This document shows, in pieces, positions 8,210-17,323 of a stretch of 64,000 bases of DNA. Origin of the DNA: Romboutsia sedimentorum (GTDB lineage: Bacteria; Bacillota; Clostridia; Peptostreptococcales; Peptostreptococcaceae). The translations under genes and the position numbers were made by a program. The stretch lies in NCBI RefSeq assembly GCF_030131845.1, contig NZ_JASKYM010000002.1, positions 444,247-508,246 of the forward strand, written 5' to 3'. Each line of letters opens with the position of its first letter. Within the stretch, counting starts at the first letter, position 1. The notes beneath the pieces are model-generated. The model made no database searches. It worked only from the letters and a program-made list of their open reading frames with translations, and had not been told where the DNA came from.

Positions 8210-10123
8210 TTAGTTTTTAGAGTTAGATATTTCTTCTGCTAAATTATTTAAATATTCCCATCTTTCGTACTTATGTTCAAGCTCTTTTTCAGCTTCAGCT
8301 TTTTTATCAATAACTTCTTGTAGCTTAACAAAATCAGTAGCAAATTTAGAAGTACTATTTTCAAGGTCTTCTATTTTTTGTTCAAGTTTTTCAATATCAC
8401 TGTCGATATTCTCGAATTCTCTTTGCTCATTAAAAGTAAATTTAAGTTTTCGCTCGCTTTTAGGTTTTTCTTTTTTAGAAGTAGATATATCTTCTTTTGC
8501 CTTTTTAGCTTCTTCAAATTCTATACCTTGGACTTCTTTATAAATTAAGTAATCACTATAATTACCTGTATAAACATGAATAGTTCCCATTCCTTCATAT
8601 GCAAATATTTTATTACAAATTCTATCTAAGAAGTATCTATCATGTGATACAGTTATTACAACACCCCTAAATTCATCTAAATAATCTTCAAGTATATTTA
8701 ATGTATCGATATCTAAGTCATTTGTAGGCTCATCTAATAAAAGTACATTTGGTGCAGCCATAAGCGTTCTTAATAAATGAAGTCTACGTCTTTCTCCACC
8801 AGATAATTTTCCGATTAAAGTGTATTGCATAGTTGAATTAAATAAAAATCTTTCACACATCTGAGAAGCTGATATTTTAGTCCCATCTGCAGTTTCTATA
8901 TAATCACTAATTTCTTTTACATAATCTATAGCTCTCATTTGGGTATGCATATGAGAATCATCTTGATTAAAGCATGCAATTTTAACAGTTTCACCTATTT
9001 CTATATGTCCAGCATCAGGAGAAAGTTGTCCATTTAATATATTTATAAGGGTAGATTTACCCATACCATTTTTACCAATTATACCAATTCTATCTGTACG
9101 AGCTAGTGTATATTCTAAGTCTTTTATTAAAATTTTATCATCGAAGGCCTTAGATATATTGTGTATTTCAATTATCTTATTTCCTAGTCTAGTAGACCCA
9201 ACTGATATATCCACTTTTCCATCATTAGAAAAATCATCTTGATTTGTTAAATAATCAAATCTTTGAAGTCTAGCTTTTTGTTTTGTACTACGAGCTTTAG
9301 CACCTCGTCTTACCCAAGCTAATTCAGTTCTTATTAAGTTTTGACGTTTTTCTTCCATACTAGATTCAAGTGCTAATCTTTCCATTTTTTTTTCTAAAAA
9401 GTTAGAGTAGTTACCATCATAGCTAAATAGTCTACCTTTGTCTAATTCGATGATTCTATTAGAAACTCTATCTAAGAAATATCTATCATGAGTTATCATA
9501 AGCAATGAACCACGTCTATTATTAAGATATTCCTCTAAGTAGTCAATTGTATCATTATCTAAGTGATTTGTAGGTTCATCTAGTATTAATAATTCACAAG
9601 GTGTAATAAGAGCTGAAGCTAGTGAAACTCTTTTTCTTTGACCACCAGATAGTTCTTTTATTTTTTTACTAAAATCAGATAAGCCAAGTTTTGTTAAGAC
9701 CATTTTAGCTTCACTTTCTAAATCCCAAAGATTAAGAGCATCAATTTGTTCTTGCAAAGAAATTAGTTTAGTATTTAAAGAATCAGTAAAGTCTTTATTG
9801 ATTTTATCAAGTGTTTCTTGATATTGTAATAATAACTTCATTTCATTAGAAGTACCTTTAAATACTTGTTCTAAAACAGTAAAATCTTCGTTATAATCTG
9901 GATTTTGAGGAAGATACTCGATTCTAACTCTATTTGCTTTAGTTACAGTACCACTATCAGCAACTTCAGCTTCAGCTATTATTTTAAGTAAAGTTGATTT
10001 ACCGGTGCCGTTGACACCTATAATACCTATTTTTTCTCCTTCGTTAATACCTAGAGAAATATTTTCTAGCAATGTTTTTTCTGAGTAACTTTTACATATA
10101 TTTTCTAAAGTCATTAAATTCAT
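8210..10123 (-). CDS. ABC-F family ATPase, Uup-like
   Basis: A 637-residue protein with two ATPase cassettes and no membrane segment. The first has Walker A GVNGTGKST, signature LSGGQRKR and Walker B LLILDEPTNHLD. The second has GKNGMGKST, LSGGERRR and LLLDEPTNDLD. The linker contains WVRRGAKARSTKQKARLQRF, and the C-terminus (about 545-637) is a charged coiled coil. The linker and the C-terminal coiled coil together point to the Uup branch, which acts on ribosomes or branched DNA intermediates, rather than an antibiotic-resistance ABC-F. No attenuator-like leader is seen upstream, which also argues against a drug-induced resistance gene. AGGTGAT precedes the ATG. Confidence 0.93.
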   Translation of the reverse strand: MNLMTLENICKSYSEKTLLENISLGINEGEKIGIIGVNGTGKSTLLKIIAEAEVADSGTVTKANRVRIEYLPQNPDYNEDFTVLEQVFKGTSNEMKLLLQYQETLDKINKDFTDSLNTKLISLQEQIDALNLWDLESEAKMVLTKLGLSDFSKKIKELSGGQRKRVSLASALITPCELLILDEPTNHLDNDTIDYLEEYLNNRRGSLLMITHDRYFLDRVSNRIIELDKGRLFSYDGNYSNFLEKKMERLALESSMEEKRQNLIRTELAWVRRGAKARSTKQKARLQRFDYLTNQDDFSNDGKVDISVGSTRLGNKIIEIHNISKAFDDKILIKDLEYTLARTDRIGIIGKNGMGKSTLINILNGQLSPDAGHIEIGETVKIACFNQDDSHMHTQMRAIDYVKEISDYIETADGTKISASQMCERFLFNSTMQYTLIGKLSGGERRRLHLLRTLMAAPNVLLLDEPTNDLDIDTLNILEDYLDEFRGVVITVSHDRYFLDRICNKIFAYEGMGTIHVYTGNYSDYLIYKEVQGIEFEEAKKAKEDISTSKKEKPKSERKLKFTFNEQREFENIDSDIEKLEQKIEDLENSTSKFATDFVKLQEVIDKKAEAEKELEHKYERWEYLNNLAEEISNSKN

Positions 10124-10366
10124 AATATCACCTATATTTCTAAATTATTTAGTTTGTTTTTCTCGAAGTGTTGATTATAAGCCTTTTTAATATGAATTAT
10201 ATAAATTTAAACAATAAGTATTGAAAAATGTATTATTCAAGGCTAAAATTTAAATTGTTGTAGTATATTCATACTTAAAATCTATATATATTATAACTCA
10301 TAACAATAAACTACACTAATAATATTTAATAAATATTAAATAGGAGTATGTATCGGGGGTAGGAGT

Positions 10367-11140
10367 ATGGAAATATACATTTCGCAGCTAGATGAAACTA
10401 AAAAAGTCCTTCCAATTATAAAAGAATACAACGTAGGGTTAGAAGTTGTTCAATTTGCAAGTCCTTTTATATTAGATAATAAGCAAATGTACTTATCAAG
10501 CTATAAAGAAGAGATTAAAGATGTATTAGATAAAATAAATATTTCTATACATGGACCATATGCAGACTTAATCCCAGGGGCTAGAGATAAGGAAATACGT
10601 AAAGTTACAAAAAAGAGATTAGAACAAGGATATGATGTAGCAAGAGACTTAAAATCTAAAAAAATAGTTTATCACAATAGCTATACACCAAATACATATA
10701 CTCATACTGAATGGATTAAAAATTCTACAGAATTTTGGAGAGATTTTACACAAAATAAACTAGATGATATAGAAATACATATCGAAAATACAATGGAGAA
10801 AGATTGTTTTTTAATAAAAGAGTTAGTAGAGCAAATAAACAATCCTAATTTTTCTGTATGCTTAGATGTAGGTCACGTAAATACATTTTCAGATATTAGT
10901 ATAAATAAGTGGATTGATGTCTTAGGTAGTGATATAAAACATATGCATATACATAATAATTATGGTGAAAAAGACACTCATAGTGGAATAGATAAAGGAA
11001 ATATTGATATAATAGAACTTTTACAAAATGTAAATCAAAATATGAAAGATACAAGTGTGTCATTAGAGGTATTAGATATAAATCAACTATTAGAATCATT
11101 AGAGATATTAGAAAAATATAATTTAGTTAAAAAAAGATAA
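10367..11140 (+). CDS. Sugar phosphate isomerase/epimerase-like TIM-barrel protein
   Basis: A 257-residue protein of the AP-endonuclease-2-like TIM-barrel superfamily. Likely metal ligands are in ISIHGPY, EIHIENT, CLDVGHVN and HMHIHNN, which together give the usual set of histidines and acidic residues at strand ends. Superfamily members are endonuclease IV, xylose isomerase and inosose dehydratase. The substrate cannot be told from sequence, and the protein is shorter than endonuclease IV and lacks its full motif set. No pathway neighbours help: the flanking genes are an ABC-F ATPase and cinA. A perfect GC-poor hairpin terminator overlaps its stop codon. Confidence 0.85.
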   Translation: MEIYISQLDETKKVLPIIKEYNVGLEVVQFASPFILDNKQMYLSSYKEEIKDVLDKINISIHGPYADLIPGARDKEIRKVTKKRLEQGYDVARDLKSKKIVYHNSYTPNTYTHTEWIKNSTEFWRDFTQNKLDDIEIHIENTMEKDCFLIKELVEQINNPNFSVCLDVGHVNTFSDISINKWIDVLGSDIKHMHIHNNYGEKDTHSGIDKGNIDIIELLQNVNQNMKDTSVSLEVLDINQLLESLEILEKYNLVKKR

Positions 11141-11170
11141 AAAAATTATTTTGATTTTTTTATCTTTTTT
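11130..11170 (+). terminator. GC-poor perfect hairpin terminator
   Basis: A 17-bp perfect stem (11130-11146 with 11154-11170), almost all A and T, ends in six T and overlaps the preceding stop codon. Confidence 0.65.
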
Positions 11171-11334
11171 AGTATAAATGTTAACTTAATACAATTATCA
11201 ACATTAAACTTAAATGTATGACTAAAGTTAGAATTTTAGAATAATAAAACTAACAAAAATAGATTAAACTTAGAAATTTATTACATTAAATTAATTAAAA
11301 TAGTTTAAAATTATATAAAGAGGAGTGATTAGAT

Positions 11335-12561
11335 ATGAAAGCAGAAATAATAACAGTGGGAACAGAAATACTTTTAGGTGATATAGTAAATACTAATTCT
11401 CAGTATTTAGCTAAGGAATTAGCTATTCATGGGATTGAAGTTTATTATCAAAATACTGTTGGGGATAACGAAAAAAGACTTATGCAAGCTTTTGAAGAAA
11501 GTTTAAAAAGAAGTGATATAGTTATTACAACAGGTGGGCTTGGACCTACTAATGATGATATAACTAAGGAAGTTGCATGTAAATATTTTAATCAAGAACT
11601 TAAGTTACACCAACCATCTTTAAATAAAATAAAAAACTACTTTAAAAAGTTAAACATAGAGTTAAGTGAAAATAATAAAAAACAAGCATATTTTCCAGAT
11701 GAAGCAATAATACTTGAAAATAATAATGGTACAGCTCCAGGGGCTATATTAAGAAAAGATAATAAAATAATAATAATATTACCTGGACCACCAAGAGAAA
11801 TGAAGGCTATGTTTGAGGAGTCTGTAAAATTATATTTACAAAAGCTAACAGATAGTGTGTTAGTATCAAAAACACTTAGAACATTTGGTATTGGAGAATC
11901 GTTGTTAGAAGAAAAAGTAATAGATATTATAAATGCACAGAGTAATCCTACAATAGCTCCTTATGCAAAAGAATCAGAAGCTATTCTTAGAATAACTGCT
12001 AAAGCTAAAAATGAAAAAGAAGCAAATAATTTAATAAATCCAGTTATAGATGAAATTAAAAATAGAGTTGGCGAGTTTATTTATGGGGAGGGAAATACGT
12101 CATTAGAAGAAGAAGTTGCAAAGATAGTTGTAGATAAAAATATGACAATAGCAGTAGCGGAATCTTGTACAGGTGGTTTAGTAAGTTCATCTTTAATAAA
12201 TTACCCAGGTATATCATCAGTATTTATGGAAGGGTGCGTAACTTATTCTAATGAAGCTAAAATAAGTAGATTAGGTGTTAAAAAAGAAACATTAGATAAA
12301 TATGGTGCAGTAAGTAAAGAAACAGCTAAAGAGATGGCAGAGGGGATAGCTAAAAATTTTAATACCAATATAGGATTATCAACAACAGGAATAGCGGGTC
12401 CAGAAGGTGGAAGTGATGAAAAACCAGTAGGACTTGTTTATATAGGAATATATATAAATGGAAAGACAACTGTTAAAAAATTTGTATTTAGTGGAGACAG
12501 ACAATGCATAAGGGTGAAAGCTACTAAAACTATAATTAATGAATTAAGGTTAAAATTATAA
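11335..12561 (+). CDS. cinA: CinA, nicotinamide-nucleotide amidohydrolase / ADP-ribose pyrophosphatase-like protein
   Basis: A 408-residue full-length CinA. Residues about 1-170 form the MoaB/MogA-like COG1058 domain (ITVGTEILLGDIVNTNSQYL and TTGGLGPTNDDIT). Residues about 255-408 form the PncC-type nicotinamide-nucleotide deamidase (VAESCTGGLVSS, GAVSKETAKEMA, GIAGPEGGSDEKPVGLVY). The protein recycles pyridine nucleotides: the C-terminal domain converts NMN to NaMN. In many Firmicutes cinA sits beside recA; here it does not. AGGAGTGATT precedes the ATG. It appears to be a single-gene unit, and I saw no clear terminator after it. Confidence 0.97.
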   Translation: MKAEIITVGTEILLGDIVNTNSQYLAKELAIHGIEVYYQNTVGDNEKRLMQAFEESLKRSDIVITTGGLGPTNDDITKEVACKYFNQELKLHQPSLNKIKNYFKKLNIELSENNKKQAYFPDEAIILENNNGTAPGAILRKDNKIIIILPGPPREMKAMFEESVKLYLQKLTDSVLVSKTLRTFGIGESLLEEKVIDIINAQSNPTIAPYAKESEAILRITAKAKNEKEANNLINPVIDEIKNRVGEFIYGEGNTSLEEEVAKIVVDKNMTIAVAESCTGGLVSSSLINYPGISSVFMEGCVTYSNEAKISRLGVKKETLDKYGAVSKETAKEMAEGIAKNFNTNIGLSTTGIAGPEGGSDEKPVGLVYIGIYINGKTTVKKFVFSGDRQCIRVKATKTIINELRLKL

Positions 12562-12697
12562 AATATATAAACGTTGTCTAAGAGCTAGATGTTTAAGTAA
12601 TACATAAAATTATTTGATTTTATATTTAAGTTATTCTATTTACAAGATATGAATAATGTTAAAATAGTACTTAAGGACTATTTAAGGAGGAAAGAAT

Positions 12698-13261
12698 ATG
12701 AAAAAAGTGTTACTAATGATAGCAGAAGGATTTGAAGAGATAGAAGCTATATCAGTTGTAGATGTATTAAGAAGAGCTAATATAATCTGTGATATGTGTT
12801 CGATAAATAAGGAATATGTTAAAGGAACTCATGGCATATTGATAAAATCAGATTGTTGTATAGATGATATAGATGCAAAAGAGTATGATGCGATAGTTTT
12901 ACCAGGAGGACTGCCAGGTGCTACAAATTTAAAAGACAATAGAGTAAAATCTTTTGTAGAGGAATTAAATAAATCTAAAAAAATAATTGCAGCTATATGT
13001 GCAGCACCAGAAACTCTAGAAGAATTTGGAGTACTTAAAAATAAAAAATGCACATCTTACCCAGGTTTTATAAAGGATAGAGAAAGTATTGAGTATATAG
13101 ATGAGATAGTTGTAAAGGACGATAATATAATAACTAGTAGAGGCCCTGCAACATCTATAGCATTTAGTTTAGAGATTGTAAAAGCGTTAGGTTATGAAAA
13201 AGAGGCAGATGATATAAAAGAAGAAATGATGGTTAATTTTTATAATAAAACAGTAAAATAA
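12698..13261 (+). CDS. DJ-1/PfpI family protein
   Basis: A 187-residue member of the DJ-1 (YajL-like) family. The conserved nucleophilic cysteine is in AAICAAPETL, with the supporting glutamate in EGFEEIEA near residue 15 and the conserved GLPGA loop. DJ-1 proteins are linked to oxidative and carbonyl stress; reported glyoxalase and deglycase activities are debated, so no reaction is claimed. Length is typical and the protein is cytoplasmic. AAGGAGG lies eight bases before the ATG. It is transcribed alone and followed by a hairpin terminator at 13265-13309. Confidence 0.94.
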   Translation: MKKVLLMIAEGFEEIEAISVVDVLRRANIICDMCSINKEYVKGTHGILIKSDCCIDDIDAKEYDAIVLPGGLPGATNLKDNRVKSFVEELNKSKKIIAAICAAPETLEEFGVLKNKKCTSYPGFIKDRESIEYIDEIVVKDDNIITSRGPATSIAFSLEIVKALGYEKEADDIKEEMMVNFYNKTVK

Positions 13262-13264
13262 ATT

Positions 13265-13309
13265 AAAAGTGTAAAGTTAGCAATATCAAGCTACTTTATA
13301 CTTTTTTTT
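13265..13309 (+). terminator. Rho-independent terminator
   Basis: AAAGTGTAAAGTTAGC pairs with GCTACTTTATACTTT (one bulge, one G-T pair) and is followed by a T-run. Confidence 0.8.
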
Positions 13310-13443
13310 ATAAATTTATATTTCATACATACTACAAACTAATCATAAAATTTATTATATAAATTAATGTATTTTATTAATAAGTTAAACGATATAAGAA
13401 AATACTATCTATATAATGAAATAATTATAATAAGGAGGTAGAA

Positions 13444-16080
13444 ATGTATTATAAACAACGATATATAGAATCTGTGAAAAGGTTAAATTCTAATATTAAT
13501 GGATTAGAGAGTGATCAAATCCAAAAGCGATTAGATGAATTTGGATATAATGAATTAAAAGAAGGTAAAAAAGTACCTATGTGGAAGCTATTTTTAGAAA
13601 GTTTTAAAGACCCTTTAGTTATAATTCTTTTAATAGCTGCAATAGTACAGGTATTCTTAGGAGAAATGGTTGAGTCTATAATAATATTTATAGTAATTAT
13701 ACTTAATTCGATTCTTGGGGTAACTCAAACCAAAAAAGCAGAAGGTTCTTTGGAAAGTTTAAAGAAGCTATCATCTCCAAAAGCTAAGGTACTTAGAAAT
13801 AATGAAAAGGTAAGCATATCAGCAAGGGAACTAGTACCTGGAGATGTAGTACTTTTAGAGGCTGGAGATTATATACCAGCGGATGGAAGAATTATAGAAG
13901 CTCAAAGTTTAAAAATCGTAGAGGGAATGTTAACTGGAGAGTCTGAACCAGTATTAAAGCACAATGAAAAGATAGATGAAGATGTTGGTATTGGTGACCA
14001 AAAAAATATGGTTTTTAGTGGATCTCTAGTTGTGTATGGTAGAGGTAGTTTTATAGTTACATCAACAGGTATGAACACTGAAATGGGAAAAGTTGCGGGT
14101 CTTTTAGAAAGTGCAGAAAATAAACAAACTCCACTTCAAGAAAAATTAGACCAATTTGGAAAAAAACTTGGGATAGCAATAGTTATAATAGCAATACTTA
14201 TATTTATAATCCAAGTTGCAAGAGGATTTATAAGTGGTGGAAATATTGATAGAGGTAGCGTTATAATAGATTCGTTTATGTTTGCAATAGCAGTAGCAGT
14301 AGCAGCTATACCAGAGGCACTTTCTTCTATAGTTACTATCGTACTTTCTGTTGGAACAAATGATATGGCGAAAAAACAAGCTATAATAAGAAAGTTACCA
14401 GCCGTTGAAACTTTAGGATCAACTAGCGTTATTTGTACAGACAAAACTGGTACTTTAACACAAAACAAAATGACAGTAGTTGATTTTTATATGTATGAAA
14501 CAAAAAAAGAAGACATGGAACCTAGTAACATAAATTATTCATATCATTCAAAAACGCTTACAGTTGCATCTGCAATATGTAATGATTCAAACATAAATCA
14601 AGAAGGAAAAGAATTAGGTGACCCAACTGAAGTTGCTTTAATAAAATTTGCTAATAATAAAAGTTTAGATTATCAAAAACTAAGAGAAAAATATGACAGA
14701 CTAAGTGAAATACCATTTGATAGTGATAGAAAGCTTATGTCTACTGTAAATGATATATATGGAAATGCATATATGTTTACAAAAGGAGCACCAGATGTTG
14801 TACTTAGCAGATGTAAATATGCGCTAGTCGATGGAGTAGAAACCAAAATAAGTGATGAGATTATAAATGCATATAAAGAAATGAATGAAAACTTTTCAAA
14901 AAAAGCACTTAGAGTTTTAGCTTTTGCATTTAAAGATGTACCTGATGAGGATTTTGTGCCAGCTTTAGAAGATGAAGTAGACATGACATTAGTAGGACTT
15001 ATGGCAATGATTGACCCTCCTAGAGATGAAGTTTTTGATGCAGTTAAAGACGCTAAAAGTGCAGGTATAAAAACTGTAATGATTACAGGGGATCATAAAA
15101 CTACAGCTGCAGCTATAGCAAAAGAAATAGGAATTATGGATGAAGAAGATATAGCACTTACTGGACAGGAATTAGATGATTTAAGTGAAGATGAATTAAA
15201 TGAAAAATTAGAACATATATCAGTATATGCAAGAGTATCTCCTGAAAACAAGATAAGGATAGTAAAAGCGTGGCAAGATAAAGGTAAAATAACAGCTATG
15301 ACTGGTGATGGTGTAAATGATGCTCCAGCACTAAAGCAAGCTAATATAGGAATAGGTATGGGAAGTGGAACTGATGTTGCAAAAGATGCATCTGCTATGA
15401 TATTAGTTGATGATAACTTTGCAACTATAGTAAGTGCAGTGGAAGTAGGTAGGACTGTTTATAACAATATAAAGAAATCTATAACATATTTATTTGCAGG
15501 AAACTTTGCAGGTATAGTTACAATATTGTTTGCAGTTTTTGCTAATTGGGCAAATCCATTTACTACATTACAATTATTATTTATAAACTTAATAACAGAT
15601 TCACTACCAGCAATAGCTTTAGGATTTGAAAAACCAGAAAAAAATGTAATGTCTAAAAAACCAAGAGATCCAAATGAAAGTATATTAGCAGGAGGAACAA
15701 TAAAATCTGTAGCATTTAGAGGAATGACTATAGCTATAGTAGTAATAATTGCACAATATATAGGAATGCAAACTTCTCCACAAGTAGGAACAGCGATGGC
15801 ATTTTCTACTATTACATTAGCAAGGATATTACAAACTCTTCCTGCTAGGTCAAATGAATATAATTTAATCAAATTAGGATTCTTTTCTAATATGTATGTA
15901 ATATATGCGATTATAAGTTGTATTCTAATCTATGGATTGACATTATTACCATTGGCAAGAGGAATATTCTCAATACCTCTAGATTTTGGATTTGAACAAT
16001 TAGGAATATGCATAGGATTAGCTTTATTATCTACTGTAATAATGGAATTAGTTAAATTTAGACATAAAAACGAAATTTAA
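13444..16080 (+). CDS. Cation-transporting P-type ATPase, Ca2+-ATPase (P2) type
   Basis: An 878-residue P2-type ATPase, normal length. In order it has an N-terminal cation-ATPase domain, the M1-M2 helices, the actuator motif LTGES, the M4 motif AIPEAL, the phosphorylation motif with D333 in DKTGTLT, a nucleotide-binding domain (with FTKGAPD), the hinge TGDGVNDAPA and a C-terminal block of membrane helices. The M4 sequence AAIPEALSS and the overall layout fit bacterial Ca2+ pumps such as the Listeria and Lactococcus enzymes. Substrate choice (Ca2+ against Mn2+) is inferred. AAGGAGGT precedes the ATG. No yybP-ykoY or other riboswitch is visible upstream. It is flanked by terminators. Confidence 0.94.
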   Translation: MYYKQRYIESVKRLNSNINGLESDQIQKRLDEFGYNELKEGKKVPMWKLFLESFKDPLVIILLIAAIVQVFLGEMVESIIIFIVIILNSILGVTQTKKAEGSLESLKKLSSPKAKVLRNNEKVSISARELVPGDVVLLEAGDYIPADGRIIEAQSLKIVEGMLTGESEPVLKHNEKIDEDVGIGDQKNMVFSGSLVVYGRGSFIVTSTGMNTEMGKVAGLLESAENKQTPLQEKLDQFGKKLGIAIVIIAILIFIIQVARGFISGGNIDRGSVIIDSFMFAIAVAVAAIPEALSSIVTIVLSVGTNDMAKKQAIIRKLPAVETLGSTSVICTDKTGTLTQNKMTVVDFYMYETKKEDMEPSNINYSYHSKTLTVASAICNDSNINQEGKELGDPTEVALIKFANNKSLDYQKLREKYDRLSEIPFDSDRKLMSTVNDIYGNAYMFTKGAPDVVLSRCKYALVDGVETKISDEIINAYKEMNENFSKKALRVLAFAFKDVPDEDFVPALEDEVDMTLVGLMAMIDPPRDEVFDAVKDAKSAGIKTVMITGDHKTTAAAIAKEIGIMDEEDIALTGQELDDLSEDELNEKLEHISVYARVSPENKIRIVKAWQDKGKITAMTGDGVNDAPALKQANIGIGMGSGTDVAKDASAMILVDDNFATIVSAVEVGRTVYNNIKKSITYLFAGNFAGIVTILFAVFANWANPFTTLQLLFINLITDSLPAIALGFEKPEKNVMSKKPRDPNESILAGGTIKSVAFRGMTIAIVVIIAQYIGMQTSPQVGTAMAFSTITLARILQTLPARSNEYNLIKLGFFSNMYVIYAIISCILIYGLTLLPLARGIFSIPLDFGFEQLGICIGLALLSTVIMELVKFRHKNEI

Positions 16081-16087
16081 AAATATT

Positions 16088-16125
16088 AAAAAAGACCTGT
16101 AATATATAATATTACGGGTCTTTTT
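16088..16125. terminator. Bidirectional terminator
   Basis: AAAAAGACCTGTAATAT pairs with ATATTACGGGTCTTTTT (one G-T pair), with T-runs on both strands, between convergent genes. Confidence 0.9.
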
Positions 16126-16145
16126 ATAGTAAATAAGAATTTATA

Positions 16146-17084
16146 TTATTTTTGAAATTTAATGCCTTGATAAGAATTACGTTTATTTAGTTCTGCATCG
16201 ATAGAATTTAAAACTTCCCATTTCTTTAAACTCCATAGAGGACCAACTAGTTCATCTCTTTTGCCATCACCAGTTAATCTATGAACAATCATAGTTTCAG
16301 GAAGAATTTCAAGTTGATCACAAACTAGTTTTATATATTCATCTTGAGTCATTAAGGTCATCATATTTTTTTCTAACATTTTTTCCATAGGAGTATCTTT
16401 TATAACATGAAGTAAGTGGATTTTTATACCATCAACACCCATTTTAGCGACAACCTTTGCAGTTTCCATCATCATATCATAATCTTCTCCAGGTAGACCG
16501 TTTATTATATGGACTATTACCTTTATATTTTTAGCTTTTAATTTTTCAACACCTTTAACAAACTCTTCATAATCATGACCTCTATTTATCATTTTAGACG
16601 TATTATCATGAATGGTTTGAAGTCCTAGTTCTACCCATAAATTAGTTTTTTGATTAAGTTCTCCTAAATAATCTACTACATCATCAGGAAGACAATCTGG
16701 TCTAGTTGATATTGAAAGCCCAATAACATCATCAAGCTTTAATATAGTTTCATATTTTTCTTTCAACACCTCTAAAGGAGCATAAGTATTAGTAAATGCT
16801 TGGAAGTAACCTATATATTTTGCAGATGTCCATTTTTTATGCATCATCTTTGTTATATCATCAAATTGTTTAATAAGATTATCTTTAGGGTTACCAGCAA
16901 AATCACCAGAGCCATCTTTACTACAGTAAGTACATCCGCCAGAACTTATTTTTCCATCTATATTAGGACAAGTAAAACCAGCATTTATAGATACTTTAAA
17001 TACTTTTTGTCCAAATGTATTTCTAAGATAGTAATTCCATGTGTGGTATCTTTTATTGTCAAAAGCATATTTGAATTTTGTCAA
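16146..17084 (-). CDS. TIGR01212 family radical SAM protein (YhcC/YtqA type)
   Basis: A 313-residue radical SAM enzyme. The cluster-binding cysteines are in FTCPNIDGKISSGGCTYCS, which has the stretched first gap typical of the TIGR01212 family (E. coli YhcC, B. subtilis YtqA). GLSISTRPDCL, ELGLQTIHD and GLPGED are the usual conserved barrel motifs. The reaction is not established with confidence from sequence. The ribosome binding site AAGGTGAT sits so that the TTG at 17084 (giving MTKFKYAFDNK) has normal spacing. The GTG at 17093 is inside the site itself, so TTG is chosen. Confidence 0.93.
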   Translation of the reverse strand: MTKFKYAFDNKRYHTWNYYLRNTFGQKVFKVSINAGFTCPNIDGKISSGGCTYCSKDGSGDFAGNPKDNLIKQFDDITKMMHKKWTSAKYIGYFQAFTNTYAPLEVLKEKYETILKLDDVIGLSISTRPDCLPDDVVDYLGELNQKTNLWVELGLQTIHDNTSKMINRGHDYEEFVKGVEKLKAKNIKVIVHIINGLPGEDYDMMMETAKVVAKMGVDGIKIHLLHVIKDTPMEKMLEKNMMTLMTQDEYIKLVCDQLEILPETMIVHRLTGDGKRDELVGPLWSLKKWEVLNSIDAELNKRNSYQGIKFQK

Positions 17085-17323
17085 TTGTATCACCTTTTTC
17101 TAATTAGTATTGTATACATTAATTTATATTACCATAAAAAAAATATATATACAAATTGCTATTATTTGAGCAAATATATGTTAAATCAAATATACAAATT
17201 AGTATTAAATTACCCTATATTCTAAAAATACTATTTACAATACTGTTACCTATTTTACTGAATATATATTTTATTAGATTAATACAATATAGTAATTAAA
17301 GGAATCAATGGGGGAATAAAATA

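Noticed and set aside
13310-13443. Possible yybP-ykoY (manganese) riboswitch before the P-type ATPase
   Set aside because: No paired helices or conserved core; same for the short gap before mntP at 63512-63569.
14136-14468. 110-codon antisense frame over the P-type ATPase
   Set aside because: Mirror of membrane-helix codons in the real gene; no ribosome binding site.
16800-17225. 141-codon frame opposite the radical SAM gene
   Set aside because: Shadow frame; the radical SAM motifs on the minus strand are clear.
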